From Saccharum officinarum (Eukaryota; Streptophyta; Magnoliopsida; Poales; Poaceae): DNA of 64,000 nt. The translations under genes and the position numbers were made by a program. The notes under the pieces were generated by a model that saw only the letters and a list, made by a program, of their open reading frames with translations, ran no database searches and had not been told where the DNA came from. Within the stretch, counting starts at the first letter, position 1, and each line of letters starts with the position of its first letter. Below, one piece after another: positions 1 through 11,177 of this stretch. The stretch covers positions 10,458,214 through 10,522,213 of the forward strand of contig CM036188.1 of the NCBI GenBank assembly GCA_020631735.1, written 5' to 3'.

Positions 1-28
1 ATAGCTGATAGTTGACAGTTTAACATAC

Positions 29-3000
29 ACTGAAGTAATTGATTAATGATTCTTCAGGGTTATCAAGGACTACAGCAGCAGATGCTGGTGGAGGTTCAAG
101 GGGGCCATCTATAGCAGCAGATGCTGGCGGAGGTTCTAGTTCCTCAAACTCACTGTGGCCATGAAAGAAACTTCAGCACAATTGATAATACATAATTCAA
201 AGGAAAGAATGAAAGTGGTTGAATCCAAGAGACTGGAAACAAGTAATGGACCTTTTTGTGGAAGGCGCTTTTGGTTTTGGAGGTACTTTGGCGTAAGCAT
301 TCAGTATCCTGCACATAAAATTGAGCAGCAAACCGTAAACTATCTGCCCACATGATTCTAACAAAGAAGTTCATCACTGGATCCTGAGATACAATTCTTC
401 TTTTTTAAAAGGAACAGATGTGACAAAGATTATGCCAAAATGATCATAATGTCCTGTAGCATGATACCATTTTGTACAAGTATCAGGGAAACATGCCATC
501 ACCATGGCATCCTGAGGCACAATTTTTTTGGAAAAGGCATCCTGAGATGCAATTGTTTTTTTGGAAAGGGACATGTGAAAATGATTATGCTAACATAATC
601 ACAATCCCATGTTGTATACATTCTAGCATCAGGGAAACATGACATGACAATCTCCAAGAGTATCAGAGGTTTGTAAGCACACTGCACATCCCTGCTCTAC
701 ACCTAATTTGGGAATTTCACTTGCTAGCATGCAAAGCTGTGATTAAGAGGAAGGAAACTGACTCTTTTCTGGGCACCAATATGTAGTAGAGTAGCCATTA
801 CTTCTTATTGCAATCCAGAAAAAAAGTCATCTGAATATTTCTGTCAATTATTTGGAATCTCACCAGTCACCAGCACTTAGTAGTTGACAAATGCAGTAAA
901 TCTAGAAAACAAGTGGCTCTCACACTTCAGGCTAACAAGACAAGTTACTTCATGCCCCACATGCCCTAAAAGAGAGGACTAAGATTAGTAGGCCAGTATT
1001 TAGCTAGAATTTTCAAGATTTTGTCATCACAGTCACAGGTCCTGCCACATTTCTCATTTAGAGAATGTGATCCCAGCTAACAATGCTCACATTTAGTAAG
1101 ACTACGCATTTCCCATTCATCCACAACTAACTGGATCTTGAAAAATACATAACCATACAGACTTCAGATCAGAACAACTACTAAAATATGGTACACTAAT
1201 GTTCATAATCTACTCCCTCTATTCCAAATTGTAAGTTGTTCTGGCTTTTCTAGATATATAGCATTTGCTATGTACATAGATATACACTATGTCTAGTCTA
1301 GATACATAGCAAAAGGCATGTATACTAAAAAAGCCAGAACAACTTACAATTTGGAACGGGGAGAATACATAAATTCAGAGAAAGATAGCTCCAACATGGG
1401 AAGAGAATACATGAAGAGCCTTTACCTTCCAAATAGACTTGCAACAGCTTCACAGTCATGTTGATTGTAAAACCAAATTCCATTTACTTCTTGTGAAGCG
1501 TTTCGGTACAACAAATATGGAGGTTGGAGTTCGTATTCAAAATCACTTAAGAGATCCTCCACCAGATTATCTGTTGAGAGCAACATCATCGGACTTCTCA
1601 TGAAGGATTCACCACATGAATCATCTGACTTTGTGCATATATTATAAACTTAAAGGTACTAAAGTTCTATCAAGTTATTTAACATGCCTTGGAAACCAGA
1701 ATTGTGTCCTCAGTCTAAGTCCTAATGTAGCCCAACTGCCTATACAGGTCCACCCATCATATTCCCCAAGTAGGTTCATAAGAAAAGCTGGAGTTTTGCT
1801 AGAGTTTACCTAAATTCTTTACACAGCTATCTTTAAAAAAAATGACCTCTTTTTATATAGAATTATACCAAATGGACCTCATATGAACCTACTGATCCAG
1901 TGTGATCTTTGGAATACTGAAATTCAAGTTCTCTGTATTTTTTTTTCTCGTACACAGGAGAGCTGCGTATCATAGCATTAAGAGAGGTAAAAACAGACGG
2001 ACCCGTACAAGAAGCCTCCTCCCCCCACTCCGGCCCGAGCTGTGGGGGTGCTAAGTTACAACAAGGCCTAGATCACTAAAACACAAACACAGGGTAGGAC
2101 CTGACCCACAACACACGAACTATTGACAACAGCTAGGTTGTCACCACCTCCTGACCTAAAGCGCCAAGCTTTCGTGCCTCTGTATTTAGTTACCGCCTTT
2201 TCAGCTCTGATCCAAAGACATGACACTACAAAAACTGCAGAGCTATACACTCTTCGAAAGTCAAAAGCTCAAATGCCATTAGGTCATCAACATGATGCAA
2301 CTAGCAGTGGCGGAGCCTAGTGCAGGCCATAGTGCCGCCCCGCTGCCGCCCCCCCCCCCCCCCCCCCCCCAAAGTGCGGCTAACAAAGGTTGCAAGGCTA
2401 GCTAAACAGTCCATCTAAAGAGCTAGATATTGTAAGCTTGCTTAACTGCTTCCCTGCAAATTGCGCATGTGATGGCCCAGCTATCTCCAGCAATTAGTAC
2501 TAGCTGCCCATAAAACTATAATTAATCTGGTAAATAGAGGTTTCATATTATCTATGGACAATCACCACCACCCGCCCCTCGAGCACTGGCAACTAGAGCA
2601 GGTAGGACATGATCATGGGGATTCAAATGAATGGTTGAACAAATGGTAACGGATACTTCTGCAAAACTTTATCAACTTCCCAAAGTAAGCAACAGGCAGT
2701 AGTATATAGCTACCCACTTACCCAGGCTACAGTGGTTCACTCTAAGGCCTTGTTTAGATGGCAAAAAATTTGCCTGAAAAGTGTTGTAGCGCTTTCGTTT
2801 GTATTTGGTAATTATTGTCCCACCATGGTTTAGGCTCAAAAGATTCGTCTCCCAAATTACAGACAAACTGTGCAATTAGTTATTTTTTTTACCTACATTC
2901 AATGTTCCATGTATACATGCAAAGATTTGATGTGATGGGGAATCTTGAAAAGTTTTCAACTTTTCACCCCAACTAAACAAGGCCTACTTCACCTCCAAAT

Positions 3001-3942
3001 TCCAAATTTTTATACTCTCTCTCCATCACATCAATCTTTAGACGCATGTATGGAGCACTTAATGTAGGTAAAAGAAATAACTAATTACACAGTTTGGTTG
3101 TAAATTACGAGACGAATCTTTTAAGCCTAATTAGTCCATGATTGGACACTAATTGCCAAATACAAACGAAAGTGCTACAGTAGCAAGATTCCATTTTTTT
3201 GCATCTAAATACCCCCTAAATCGAGATAGATCACCTTGACAGTAACGCAGGGCACACATGTGTAGCTAAATTTCACAGCGACCTAGGCATTGCAGTGCAC
3301 TGGTTAACCTTTAGATATCACAAGGTGATTATCTCCATTTAACAAGATCTAAATGAATGGTTTTTATATCATGATTGATGATGTCAGTTGGTACAGCTTC
3401 TAGTCACCCGTGGGTCATCATAGAACAAAACCAACTACCCAAGACGCGAACCAGAAAGTCCAACCAGAGTTAGTACGTACCAGTGTTGCGCCTGTTCATG
3501 ACGATGAACTGGAACCTGGGCTGCGAGTTCCTGGACCAATCAAGCACAATCAGGACAGAACCAGACCGCATACGAGCGCAAGCAACCCCCCCCCCCAACC
3601 CAAACCCTCACCTCTTGACGACGAACAGCGACCCCTCGACATCCTTCCGGCTCTGCGCGGCACAAACCAACAAGCAGAGAATTTCAGAATCCGCCGAGAG
3701 ACCATGCCGGATCGGATCGGGGGTATAGGAATGGAGCGCGAGGGGAGGGATCGGTGGCTCACCCACTGGTTGAGGTCGATGTTGAAGTCGTAGAGCGTGA
3801 CGTGCGCGGCGGTGATGAGGATGTCCTCGACGGCGGGGTCCAGGCGCTGGAGCACCGTGAGGTTGAGCACCCGCGTGGCCTCCGCGTCCATCGCCAGGTT
3901 CGGGGTCACCTTGCCCCCGTTCGGCTGCGGCGGCGGCGGCAT
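29..3942 (-). CDS. DCP1: mRNA-decapping enzyme-like protein DCP1, copy A (N-terminal six exons; 3' exons lie beyond the window edge)
   Basis: DCP1 activates the DCP2 decapping enzyme in cytoplasmic processing bodies (family knowledge). Six minus-strand exons with GT-AG borders keep one frame: 3763-3942, 3612-3652, 3481-3530, 1426-1570, 252-308 and 29-152. The ATG at 3942 opens a short proline-rich leader, then the EVH1 domain: the segment VLNLTVLQRLDPAVEDIL in exon 1, SRKDVEGSLFVVKR in exon 2, FQFIVMNRR in exon 3, and YLLYRN plus GIWFYNQHDCEAVASLFG in exon 4. Exon 5 encodes the conserved PPKPKAPSTK linker. Exon 6 encodes an acidic/proline stretch with an internal EPPPASAA repeat. The last two exons should lie left of base 1. 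MITEs occupy introns 3 and 4. Compare the complete copy at 18038-22773. Confidence 0.88.
1213..1365. mobile_element. Stowaway-like MITE in DCP1 intron 4 (copy A)
   Basis: The ends are inverted repeats: CTCCCTCTATTCCAAATTGT at the left and its near complement ending GGAACGGGGAG at the right, flanked by TA. The interior is AT-rich and also largely self-complementary. CTCCCT ends and a TA target are typical of Tc1/mariner-type Stowaway MITEs. Confidence 0.75.
2349..2370. repeat. Poly-C tract (22 C)
   Basis: This is an uninterrupted C run in DCP1 intron 3. The matching run in copy B (21177-21201) has about 25 C, one of the homopolymer differences between the blocks. Confidence 0.9.
2746..2984. 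mobile_element. MITE with GGCCTTGTTTAG termini (copy A)
   Basis: The termini GGCCTTGTTTAG and CTAAACAAGGCC are perfect inverted repeats, and the element is 239 bp. The interior carries the segments GTATTTGGTAAT, AAGATTCGTCTC and TGCAATTAGTTATT that recur in the other MITEs of this window (14185, 39882, 43062, 43564, 43823). Flanks TAA and TAC suggest a 3-bp target duplication with one mismatch, as in PIF/Harbinger-type Tourist MITEs. Confidence 0.8.
3003..3220. mobile_element. Second related MITE, inverted relative to the one before (copy A)
   Basis: The interior (CATCAATCTTTAGACGCATG, ACGAGACGAATCTTTTAAGC, CCAAATACAAACGAAA) is the reverse orientation of the same family as 2746-2984, 20 bp away. 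The terminal repeats are eroded, so the ends are approximate. Confidence 0.6.
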
Positions 3943-4245
3943 CGGCGGCGCTGGATCTGAGAGCCGAGCCGCAGCAGCAGCAGCCAAGCAGCAATCGTGG
4001 AGTGGGGTGGGGTGGGGAGGCGAGGGGAGGATGTCTCCGGAACAATCACAACTCACATCACGTCGGATCGGACGCGGTGGAGGACAGCGATGGCCAGGTG
4101 GGCCGGCCCGCGGTCAAGGTGTTTGGGCGCAGATATGTACGGCCTGTTGAGGCCCACGTGCGCATTGGCATATTACCCACGCGACCAGTAGTGGACTGTC
4201 AGCCCATAGGAGAAGCTTTCCTCCGCAATCTATACACACACTTCA
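3943..4245. other. DCP1 5' flank (copy A); no other gene seen
   Basis: This GC-rich sequence lies just upstream of the DCP1 ATG and should contain its 5' UTR and core promoter. I see no convincing TATA box. Open frames here are short and lack recognisable similarity. Confidence 0.5.
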
Positions 4246-4713
4246 TAAGGGGAAAATTGAAAGAATCCACTTCCGTAAAATACCACTGAAAGACGTTTTA
4301 CCGCTGAAAGACACACCGTTCCCTCTATCTAGCATTCCGTCACAGTGGGATAGCAACGTTGTGAAATCCACCTCCAAACGCCTGAAAGATAAAAACGCTG
4401 GGTCCTAGTCCTTCCCTGTTCGATGTGGAGCGCCAGCACCAACTCATGCTCCTCGCTGCTGACGGCGGATGCTAGGTGGAATTCCAAAGTTGTGGCCGGG
4501 TCGCACGAGGTGGCCGTCGGGGAGTGCGGCAAGCTGGTTACAAGCGAGACACGGTGCGGCGAGTGCGGAGTGGCAGCGACAGCGACGACGTAGCTCGCCG
4601 GCCGACATGGGTAAGGACGGACCTCCGGAGGAGGCGGCCAAGGCCAAGAATTCGGCGCCGGCGCTGCCGTCGTTTGCCGGTGTTCATGCACGCGGACGTG
4701 GTGCTCATATGGT
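4246..4713 (+). repeat. Left arm of an inverted repeat made of the ABCB 5' region (copy A)
   Basis: Read forward, this arm matches the reverse complement of 11732-12208 over about 470 bp: the shared CCACTTCCGTAAAAT, ATCTAGCATTCCGTCA, ACGCTGGGTCCTA, GGTTACAAGCGAGACACGG and the ABCB start codon region. Several small indels separate the arms, so they are diverged copies. The copia element lies between the arms; without it they would be about 0.6 kb apart. Confidence 0.85.
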
Positions 4714-5272
4714 GCTGGGCCTGGTGGGCGCAATAGGCGACGGCATGTCCACGTCCGTGATGCTCTTTATCACCAGCCGCATCTTCAACTTCCTCTCCTC
4801 TCCTGCTTCTCGACTACCAGAACACGCGGAATCTCGTCTTCTTGACGCTCGGCAACTGGATCATGGAGGTGAGCCGGCCGGCGCTGCACACGCATGCACC
4901 CGTGCCAAATGCCACCGCCGGCGGTTTGCTTGTGCACGCATGTTGGGGGCACGGCGGAGCGGCATGCACCGTGCTGATAATTGTGGTCCACGAGTGTGGT
5001 CGGCCTCGCGCTCGAGGCGGCCCGTGCGGTGGCGTCGTCCTTGGGCTAAGGGCGCACGCAGGGGGTAGCTTCGCTGCCAGCCGCGGCAGTGCTGGCCAAG
5101 AGGCAGCGCAGCGCTTGTTCAGGTGCAGCTGGTGTCCGTTCTCGGCATCCACCACATGCAGAGCTCGCACCCGTGGCGATGAGCCCAGCGCGTCGTTGCC
5201 ATGGTCCAGGTCCCGACACTCTACCTCCGTGACGTTCTCCTCTGTTCCGTGGCCGTTCTCTGCGGTGCGTGA
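4607..5272 (+). pseudogene. ABCB-type (multidrug resistance/P-glycoprotein) transporter first-exon fragment, copy A
   Basis: The ATG at 4607 starts MGKDGPPEEAAKAK, and a little further on comes VLGLVGAIGDGMS then FITSRIFN, the N-terminus and first membrane helix of plant ABCB (MDR-like) transporters as I know them. The homology continues in another frame as TRNLVFLTLGNWIME and stops at 4868 on a good splice donor (GAG then GTGAGC), so this is exon 1 plus the start of an intron. At least three frameshifts are needed to follow the homology. No later ABCB exon was recognised before the copia insertion at 5273. A full ABCB has over 1,200 residues, so this is a fragment. About 360 bp of its 5' flank (4246-4606) is duplicated in inverted orientation at 11834-12208. 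Confidence 0.75.
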
Positions 5273-5750
5273 TGTTAGGATGATCTCAGAGGCCCAGCCC
5301 AACGGCTGGGGCCTCATCCCCTTGGATCGCGCCCTGATCGGGGGCGCCCAACCGCTCCATGGTTGGTGGGCCCCCGACGCGCTGCGCTATATAAAGGGAG
5401 TGGGGCCGCAGGCTCGCGTAACGAGGTTCGCCGTGCCCCAAACCCCACTCTACAACCCTAGGCCACCGATCGGCATCGCGCAGTGGCGTCGGGAAGCACC
5501 ACCGCGCCGCCACCTCTCTACTGCCGCACCACCGTCGTCGGACAACGCCGGTGGAGGCCCGAAGGAAGACGCGATCTACTTCACCGACACGCCCACGCCA
5601 TGGACACCTCCGGATCCGCTCCCTCCAACGACGGTTTACCTCCTAAACCCCTAGATCTACCTCACAGTACATCACAGTTTGTTCTTTTGTATCCCGTTTC
5701 CCGTTCGCGCTACTAGTCATAGATCCTAGCAAGTTTATCAAAGTCTATCA
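5273..5750 (+). repeat. 5' LTR of copia element (copy A)
   Basis: This 478-bp LTR has a TATATAAA box at 5388-5395, which would drive the genomic transcript. It matches the 3' LTR except for G/C homopolymer lengths. Confidence 0.93.
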
Positions 5751-6843
5751 ATGGTATCGGCCGATCTAGTAGTAGATCGGGCTCGGGAATCTTCTAGAAC
5801 GAACAGCAAGAAACAAGAAAGGGGGTTTTTCTTTTTCAAACCCTAACCCTAGCTAGCGCAAGAACACGGAACCCTAACCCTAAAAGCAAAGAGGAACGGC
5901 CGGGGGGGGATCCATGCACTTACCTTTTGCCGCGGTCCTCCCCGCACCGCCGCCAGGTCGCCGACGTCCGGGACAAGCACAGAAACCGGCCGGGGGATTC
6001 CACGCCGCCGCGCGGCCCTCCGTAATCGGCCATCCAGTGAGCCAACCGCGCTCGGGCACCGCACTCGAAAACCCTAGACGGCGGCGCGCTCCACCATCGG
6101 AGAGCGCGCGCACCGGCCAGGGCCCTCGGGGCGGCGCCGTCCTCCTCTCCGGCCGCCGCAAGGAGCCCCGCCTCCGAGTTCTCTTCGTTGCCGGTGAGAG
6201 AGGAGCAAGGGAAGAGAGAGATGGCGTCGGTAGAAATGGACTAGGGTTTCCACCGACCGGCAGCTCGAGGGGTTTTGTTCACCCGAAAACGAAGGCCGAC
6301 CGTCGGATGTGATCCAACGGCCAAGATTGGTTTGGACCAGATTAAGCCCAGGCGGGTTTCGGCGCTGGGCCGAATGCGCGCCGCCGGCCCAGGTTGCGGC
6401 CTGGCCGAGCGAGCCGTCCCGCGCGCGCAGTTGGGCTGGGCCCAAAGTGGCCGTGGGCCAAATCGTTGGCCGCGGCCCGATAAGCACAGTGAAATTTTTT
6501 CTTTATTCTATTTGATTTTCAGAAGCATTTAATATTTGTTTTGCCCAGTAATTAATCTCTAATTAATTGCACCAACGTGTTTATTACTTAGAGAGCAAAG
6601 TCAGCAAGTTATGCTTCTGAAAAATAGCAAGTTAATTTCAAGTTTTCCGCTGCGCAAGCTCTAACATTTTATGCATTTATTCTATTCTGCCCAACGGTGA
6701 TTAGAATTTATGTAAAGGGTCAATTTTTGTATATCTTGATTTTGACCAACGTTAAATTAAGATATGCAATTATTTTTCCTAGATTTACTATTCATGTCCT
6801 CACTATTTTATTATGTTTAATTTCAGACCAAGCTCTCAATGCG
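5751..6843 (+). other. Copia leader between primer-binding site and gag (copy A)
   Basis: This 1.1-kb untranslated leader is GC-rich (5890-6480) then AT-rich (6490-6830). It contains a few CCCTAA-like units at 5839-5881. I recognise no protein in its short open frames. Confidence 0.7.
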
Positions 6844-7137
6844 ATGCACTTTATTAGTGCAATCCCAAAGCTGACGGGACAGAACTATGTTCTGTGGCGA
6901 GAAGAACTTGATGCTGCTCTAGCACTTGCAGAGATAGATTTGGCTCTTCAGGAGCCAAAACCCACTGAGCCAGAGGAGCCCGAAAGGGCCCACAATGAGA
7001 CCGATGAAGCTTTTGCTAATCGGAAGCGAGACTATGCTCCCATTAGAGCAAAGTATGATCTTGAGAAATACAAGTGGGAAAAATCAAACCGCAAGTGCAA
7101 GATTGTCATCAAGAAAACCATCACAGAGGGCTTATGA
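6844..7137 (+). pseudogene. Copia gag, N-terminal part, ending at an in-frame TGA (copy A)
   Basis: The ATG at 6844 opens a gag-type N-terminus containing LTGQNYVLWREELDAAL. The frame meets TGA at 7135-7137 and continues open in the same frame from 7138 into the main polyprotein, so a single stop codon splits gag. The same stop is present in copy B, so it is not a one-off base error. Either the element is disabled and mobilised in trans, or the stop is read through; the sequence does not decide. Confidence 0.8.
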
Positions 7138-7182
7138 GGTGCCATCCCAGAATGTGAAACAGCAAAAGAATATCTTGAGAAA

Positions 7183-10100
7183 GTGAAGAATCAGTTCACT
7201 GGTTCCACCAAAGCTCATGCTTCCACACTGATCCAGAAACTCACTAACATGAAGTTCACAGGTGGAAGTGTGAGAGAGCACATTCTGAGCATGAGCACCA
7301 TGGCAGCTAAGTTAGACAAGCTAAAGATGCCCCTGGCAGATGGTTTCATCATTCACTTAGCTCTAAACTCCCTTCCCAAAGAGTACGAGACATTTGTTGT
7401 CAATTACAATACACAGCCAGAGGATTGGGATTTAGAGAAGGTGATTGCAATGTGTGTACAAGAAGAAGAAAGGCTAAAGAATGCAAATGGTGGTTCTGTG
7501 AACTTTGTCAAAGGAAAGAACAAGAAGCCATTCTACAACAAGAAAGCTCCAGATGCCTCCACCTCTCATAACAAGGGAGGAAACTCTTCACAGCACAAAG
7601 CACAGCCAAAACAAGACAACCAGCAGAAGCAGGAGGACCCGGATCGCTGTAGATGGTGCAATGAGACAGGGCATTGGAAGCACGACTGCCCTAAGTTCAT
7701 GAGACACTGCCTAGTCAAGGGTGAGGACATTATAACTTTTGTTGATGAATCCTTATATCTAAGTTATGCTAGATCCACATGGTGGATTGACTCAGGTGCA
7801 ACTGTTCATGTTGCTAACTCTTTGCAGGGATTCAATGGAGGGAGAACCCTTCAAAGAGGAGAAAGACAGATTAAGGTGGCCACTGGTGTTGAAGCTGAAG
7901 TTCGAGCTATAGGAAATTTATCTCTAGACTTAGCTAGTGGCTTCACACTTCAGCTGCATGATGTTCTTTATGTTCCCTCTTTAGCCAGGAATTTGATTTC
8001 AGTATCATGTTTGTCAGACTATGGTTTTGATTGTCATTTTAGCAAGAACAATTGCAAGTTACAATTAAATAATCAGTGTGTGGGTCTTGCCTTCCGACAA
8101 GACAAACTTTATTTATTATCTACGTCTGAGAATGTGAATGCTGAATGTAACAATGCTGAGAATGCAATACCCGCAGATGCTAGCAAGAAAAGGAAAAGAA
8201 TTGATTCCTCATCGAAATTATGGCACTGTCGTTTAGGCCATATTTCGAGGGGGAGAATAGAACGCTTAGTCAAAGAATCAATACTCCCACCACTAGAACT
8301 CTCAGAGTTAGAGCAATGCGTTGATTGCATTAAAGGTAAGTTAGCAAAGAACATAAAGAAAGGCGCTAAGCGAAGCACGGGAGTACTAGAATTGATCCAC
8401 ACAGACATCTGTGGACCTTTTCCAGTAACATCTGTGGATGGTTTTGATTCCTTCATCACATTCACAGATGACTACTCTCGTTTTGGATATATATATCCAA
8501 TCAAAGAACGTTCAGAAGCTTTAGACAAGTTTAAGATATTCAAGGCTGAGGTTGAAAATCAACTAGACAGAAAAATCAAAGTAGTGAGATCTGACCGTGG
8601 GGGGGAGTACTACGGTCGACATACCCCTTATGGACAAGTTCCTGGACCTTTTGCAAGGTTCTTACAGGAAAATGGCATAGTAGCCCAGTATTCAATGCCG
8701 GGCGACCCACAGCAAAATGGAGTAGCAGAAAGGCGTAACCGTACTCTGATGGATATGGTGCGCAGCATGATGAGTTATTCCACTCTGCCACTGAGTTTGT
8801 GGATGGAGGCCTTAAAAACCGCCATTCACATTCTCAACAGAGTTCCGAGCAAGTCAGTACTTAAAACACCGTATGAGTTGTGGACCGGCAGGAAGCCCTC
8901 AGTCAACCATCTGCGTGTCTGGGGGAGCCCTGCTGAAGCAAAAATATTTAACCCGAACATAGGAAAGCTAGACCCCAAAACAGTAAGTTGCCATTTCATT
9001 GGCTATCCAGAAAAGTCCAAAGGTTATCGTTTTTACTGCCCTGGTAGACATACCAAGTTCGTGGAAACGAGACACGCTAGTTTTCTAGAAGATCAGATGA
9101 TCAGGGGGAGCAAGACAGCGCGAGAAATCACCCTTGAAGAGAAGCGGGTGTTCGTGCCTATCCCTATGGTGCAGGAACCCTACTTCACGCTGCCTGTTGT
9201 TGTTGGACCTACGCAAGTGGTGACAACACCTGCTGTAATTTCGCCCACGGCTAATTCGGAACCTGTCCTTCAGGAACCGAATGAACCCATAGTTGATGAA
9301 CAGCAGCCCCAGCAAGATCAGCCTCAAGAACAAGAAATGCCAGTAGCAGAACCTTCTGGCAGACCTCAAAGAGTGAGAAAGTCTCCTATTCCAGATGACT
9401 ATATAGTCTATGAATGCGAAGAAGTTCAGACGGAGGATGAACCTACCTCATTTGAAGAAGCCATGAGGAGCACTGAAGCATCTAAGTGGCAAGAAGCCAT
9501 GGAAGATGAATTAAAGTCCATGAGTACCAATAAAGTTTGGGACCTAGAGGAAATTCCTGAAGGAGCCAAAACAGTAGGCTGTAAATGGGTCTACAAAGTG
9601 AAACGTGACTCCAAAGGGAACATAGAAAGGTATAAAGCAAGACTGGTAGCAAAAGGTTTTACTCAGCGAGAAGGGATAGATTACAATGAAACGTTCTCTC
9701 CCGTCTCGAGCAAGGACTCCTTTAGAATCATAATGGCCCTAGTGGCACATTTTGATCTAGAATTACATCAGATGGATGTGAAGACAGCGTTTCTCAATGG
9801 GGATCTAGAAGAAAGAGTGTACATGGCACAACCGAAAGGTTTTGCTGTGACAGGCAAGGAAAGAATGGGCTGTCGCCTGAAGAAGTCCATTTATGGATTA
9901 AAGCAAGCATCCAGACAGTGGTATTTGAAATTTGATAAGACAATCAGGAAGTTTGGGTTTAAAGAGAATGTTGAGGACAATTGCGTGTATGCGAAGTTTA
10001 AGAATGGGAAATATATTTTCCTAGTACTGTATGTAGATGACATTCTACTAGCAAGTAGTGATGTCACTCTGCTACAGGAAACCAAGAGATTTTTGTCCTC

Positions 10101-11007
10101 AAATTTTGATATGAAGGATTTAGGTGAAGCTTCTTTTGTCTTGGGCATAAAGATTCACCGAGATAGAAACCGAGGGGTATTGGGATTGTCCCAAGAGGCA
10201 TATATAGAGAAAATATTGAAGAAATTCAATATGCATAAGTGTAGACCATCACCTGCTCCTATTGTAAAAGGTGACAAGTATGGGGAACATCAATGTCCCA
10301 AGAGCAAGTTCGAGCGCGATCGCATGCAAGCCGTTCCATACGCTTCAGCTGTCGGAAGCTTACAGTATGCTCAAGTGTGCACACGCCCAGATCTGGCCTT
10401 TGTGACTGGGCTGCTTGGCAGATATCAAAGTAATCCAGGTATGGAACACTGGAATTTGGTAAAGAAGGTCTTAAGATATTTGCAAGGTACAAAAGGGCTC
10501 ATGCTAACCTACAGAAGATCTGATGACCTACAAATAGTAGGATATTCAGATTCTGATTACGCGGGAGATGATAGAAAGTCTACCTCAGGGTATATATTCA
10601 CTCTCGCGCAAGGAGCCATATCATGGAAAAGCTCAAAACAAACAATAGTCACTGCATCGTTCACAATGTATGCTGAGTTTATTGCTTGTTATGAGGCGTC
10701 AGGACAGGTGAATTGGCTTAAGAAATTTATACCTAGTTTGAAGGTGGTCGACAGCATCGATAAACCACTAAAGTTATATTGTGATAACGAGCCAGCAGTG
10801 TTGTACGCTCACAACAATAAGTCAAGCAATGCCGCCAAGCACATTGACATAAAATATTATGTTGTGAAGGATAAAATCCGGGATCACGTCATAAGTCTTG
10901 AACATATAGGCACAGAAAAGATGTTAGCGGATCCGCTTACGAAAGGCTTACCGCCCAATGTGTTCAGAGAACACGTAGCCGGCATGGGTTTGAAGGAAGG
11001 CCTGTGA
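7183..11007 (+). CDS. Copia gag-pol polyprotein, open frame after the gag stop (copy A)
   Basis: The start used is nominal (GTG); the frame really continues from gag. The 1274 residues hold, in order, the rest of gag, a CCHC zinc knuckle (from about residue 156), an aspartic protease with DSGA (D203), a GAG-pre-integrase HHCC-type module near LWHCRLGH (from about 346), and an integrase core with D408, D471 and E516 in HTDICGP, SDRGGEY and GVAERRN. Then come reverse transcriptase with YVDD at 950-953 and RNase H with SDSDYAGD and ADPLTKGL. This order (integrase before RT) defines copia. The frame is intact here, whereas copy B has a one-base break in the integrase. Confidence 0.93.
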   Translation: MKNQFTGSTKAHASTLIQKLTNMKFTGGSVREHILSMSTMAAKLDKLKMPLADGFIIHLALNSLPKEYETFVVNYNTQPEDWDLEKVIAMCVQEEERLKNANGGSVNFVKGKNKKPFYNKKAPDASTSHNKGGNSSQHKAQPKQDNQQKQEDPDRCRWCNETGHWKHDCPKFMRHCLVKGEDIITFVDESLYLSYARSTWWIDSGATVHVANSLQGFNGGRTLQRGERQIKVATGVEAEVRAIGNLSLDLASGFTLQLHDVLYVPSLARNLISVSCLSDYGFDCHFSKNNCKLQLNNQCVGLAFRQDKLYLLSTSENVNAECNNAENAIPADASKKRKRIDSSSKLWHCRLGHISRGRIERLVKESILPPLELSELEQCVDCIKGKLAKNIKKGAKRSTGVLELIHTDICGPFPVTSVDGFDSFITFTDDYSRFGYIYPIKERSEALDKFKIFKAEVENQLDRKIKVVRSDRGGEYYGRHTPYGQVPGPFARFLQENGIVAQYSMPGDPQQNGVAERRNRTLMDMVRSMMSYSTLPLSLWMEALKTAIHILNRVPSKSVLKTPYELWTGRKPSVNHLRVWGSPAEAKIFNPNIGKLDPKTVSCHFIGYPEKSKGYRFYCPGRHTKFVETRHASFLEDQMIRGSKTAREITLEEKRVFVPIPMVQEPYFTLPVVVGPTQVVTTPAVISPTANSEPVLQEPNEPIVDEQQPQQDQPQEQEMPVAEPSGRPQRVRKSPIPDDYIVYECEEVQTEDEPTSFEEAMRSTEASKWQEAMEDELKSMSTNKVWDLEEIPEGAKTVGCKWVYKVKRDSKGNIERYKARLVAKGFTQREGIDYNETFSPVSSKDSFRIIMALVAHFDLELHQMDVKTAFLNGDLEERVYMAQPKGFAVTGKERMGCRLKKSIYGLKQASRQWYLKFDKTIRKFGFKENVEDNCVYAKFKNGKYIFLVLYVDDILLASSDVTLLQETKRFLSSNFDMKDLGEASFVLGIKIHRDRNRGVLGLSQEAYIEKILKKFNMHKCRPSPAPIVKGDKYGEHQCPKSKFERDRMQAVPYASAVGSLQYAQVCTRPDLAFVTGLLGRYQSNPGMEHWNLVKKVLRYLQGTKGLMLTYRRSDDLQIVGYSDSDYAGDDRKSTSGYIFTLAQGAISWKSSKQTIVTASFTMYAEFIACYEASGQVNWLKKFIPSLKVVDSIDKPLKLYCDNEPAVLYAHNNKSSNAAKHIDIKYYVVKDKIRDHVISLEHIGTEKMLADPLTKGLPPNVFREHVAGMGLKEGL

Positions 11008-11177
11008 TTCCTGGATAAGTAAGAGGCCCAAGGCGAGAATCTACCTCTGAACAGAAAAGTGTCTGTGGCTGTCTAATCTAATGGTAATAACTGTTATGAT
11101 GAAACATGCTCAATACACTAATTTGTGATGGGGTGGGTTAACAAAGTGAGAAAGCAGAGATGAGATCAAGGGGAGAA

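Noticed and set aside
5830..5890. CCCTAA units resembling plant telomere repeats
   Set aside because: Only two short clusters with interruptions, inside the copia leader; no tandem array, so no telomere or interstitial telomere tract.
5914..6487. Open frames on both strands in the copia leader
   Set aside because: They are Arg/Pro-rich frames expected in GC-rich DNA, overlap each other on both strands and lack any domain.
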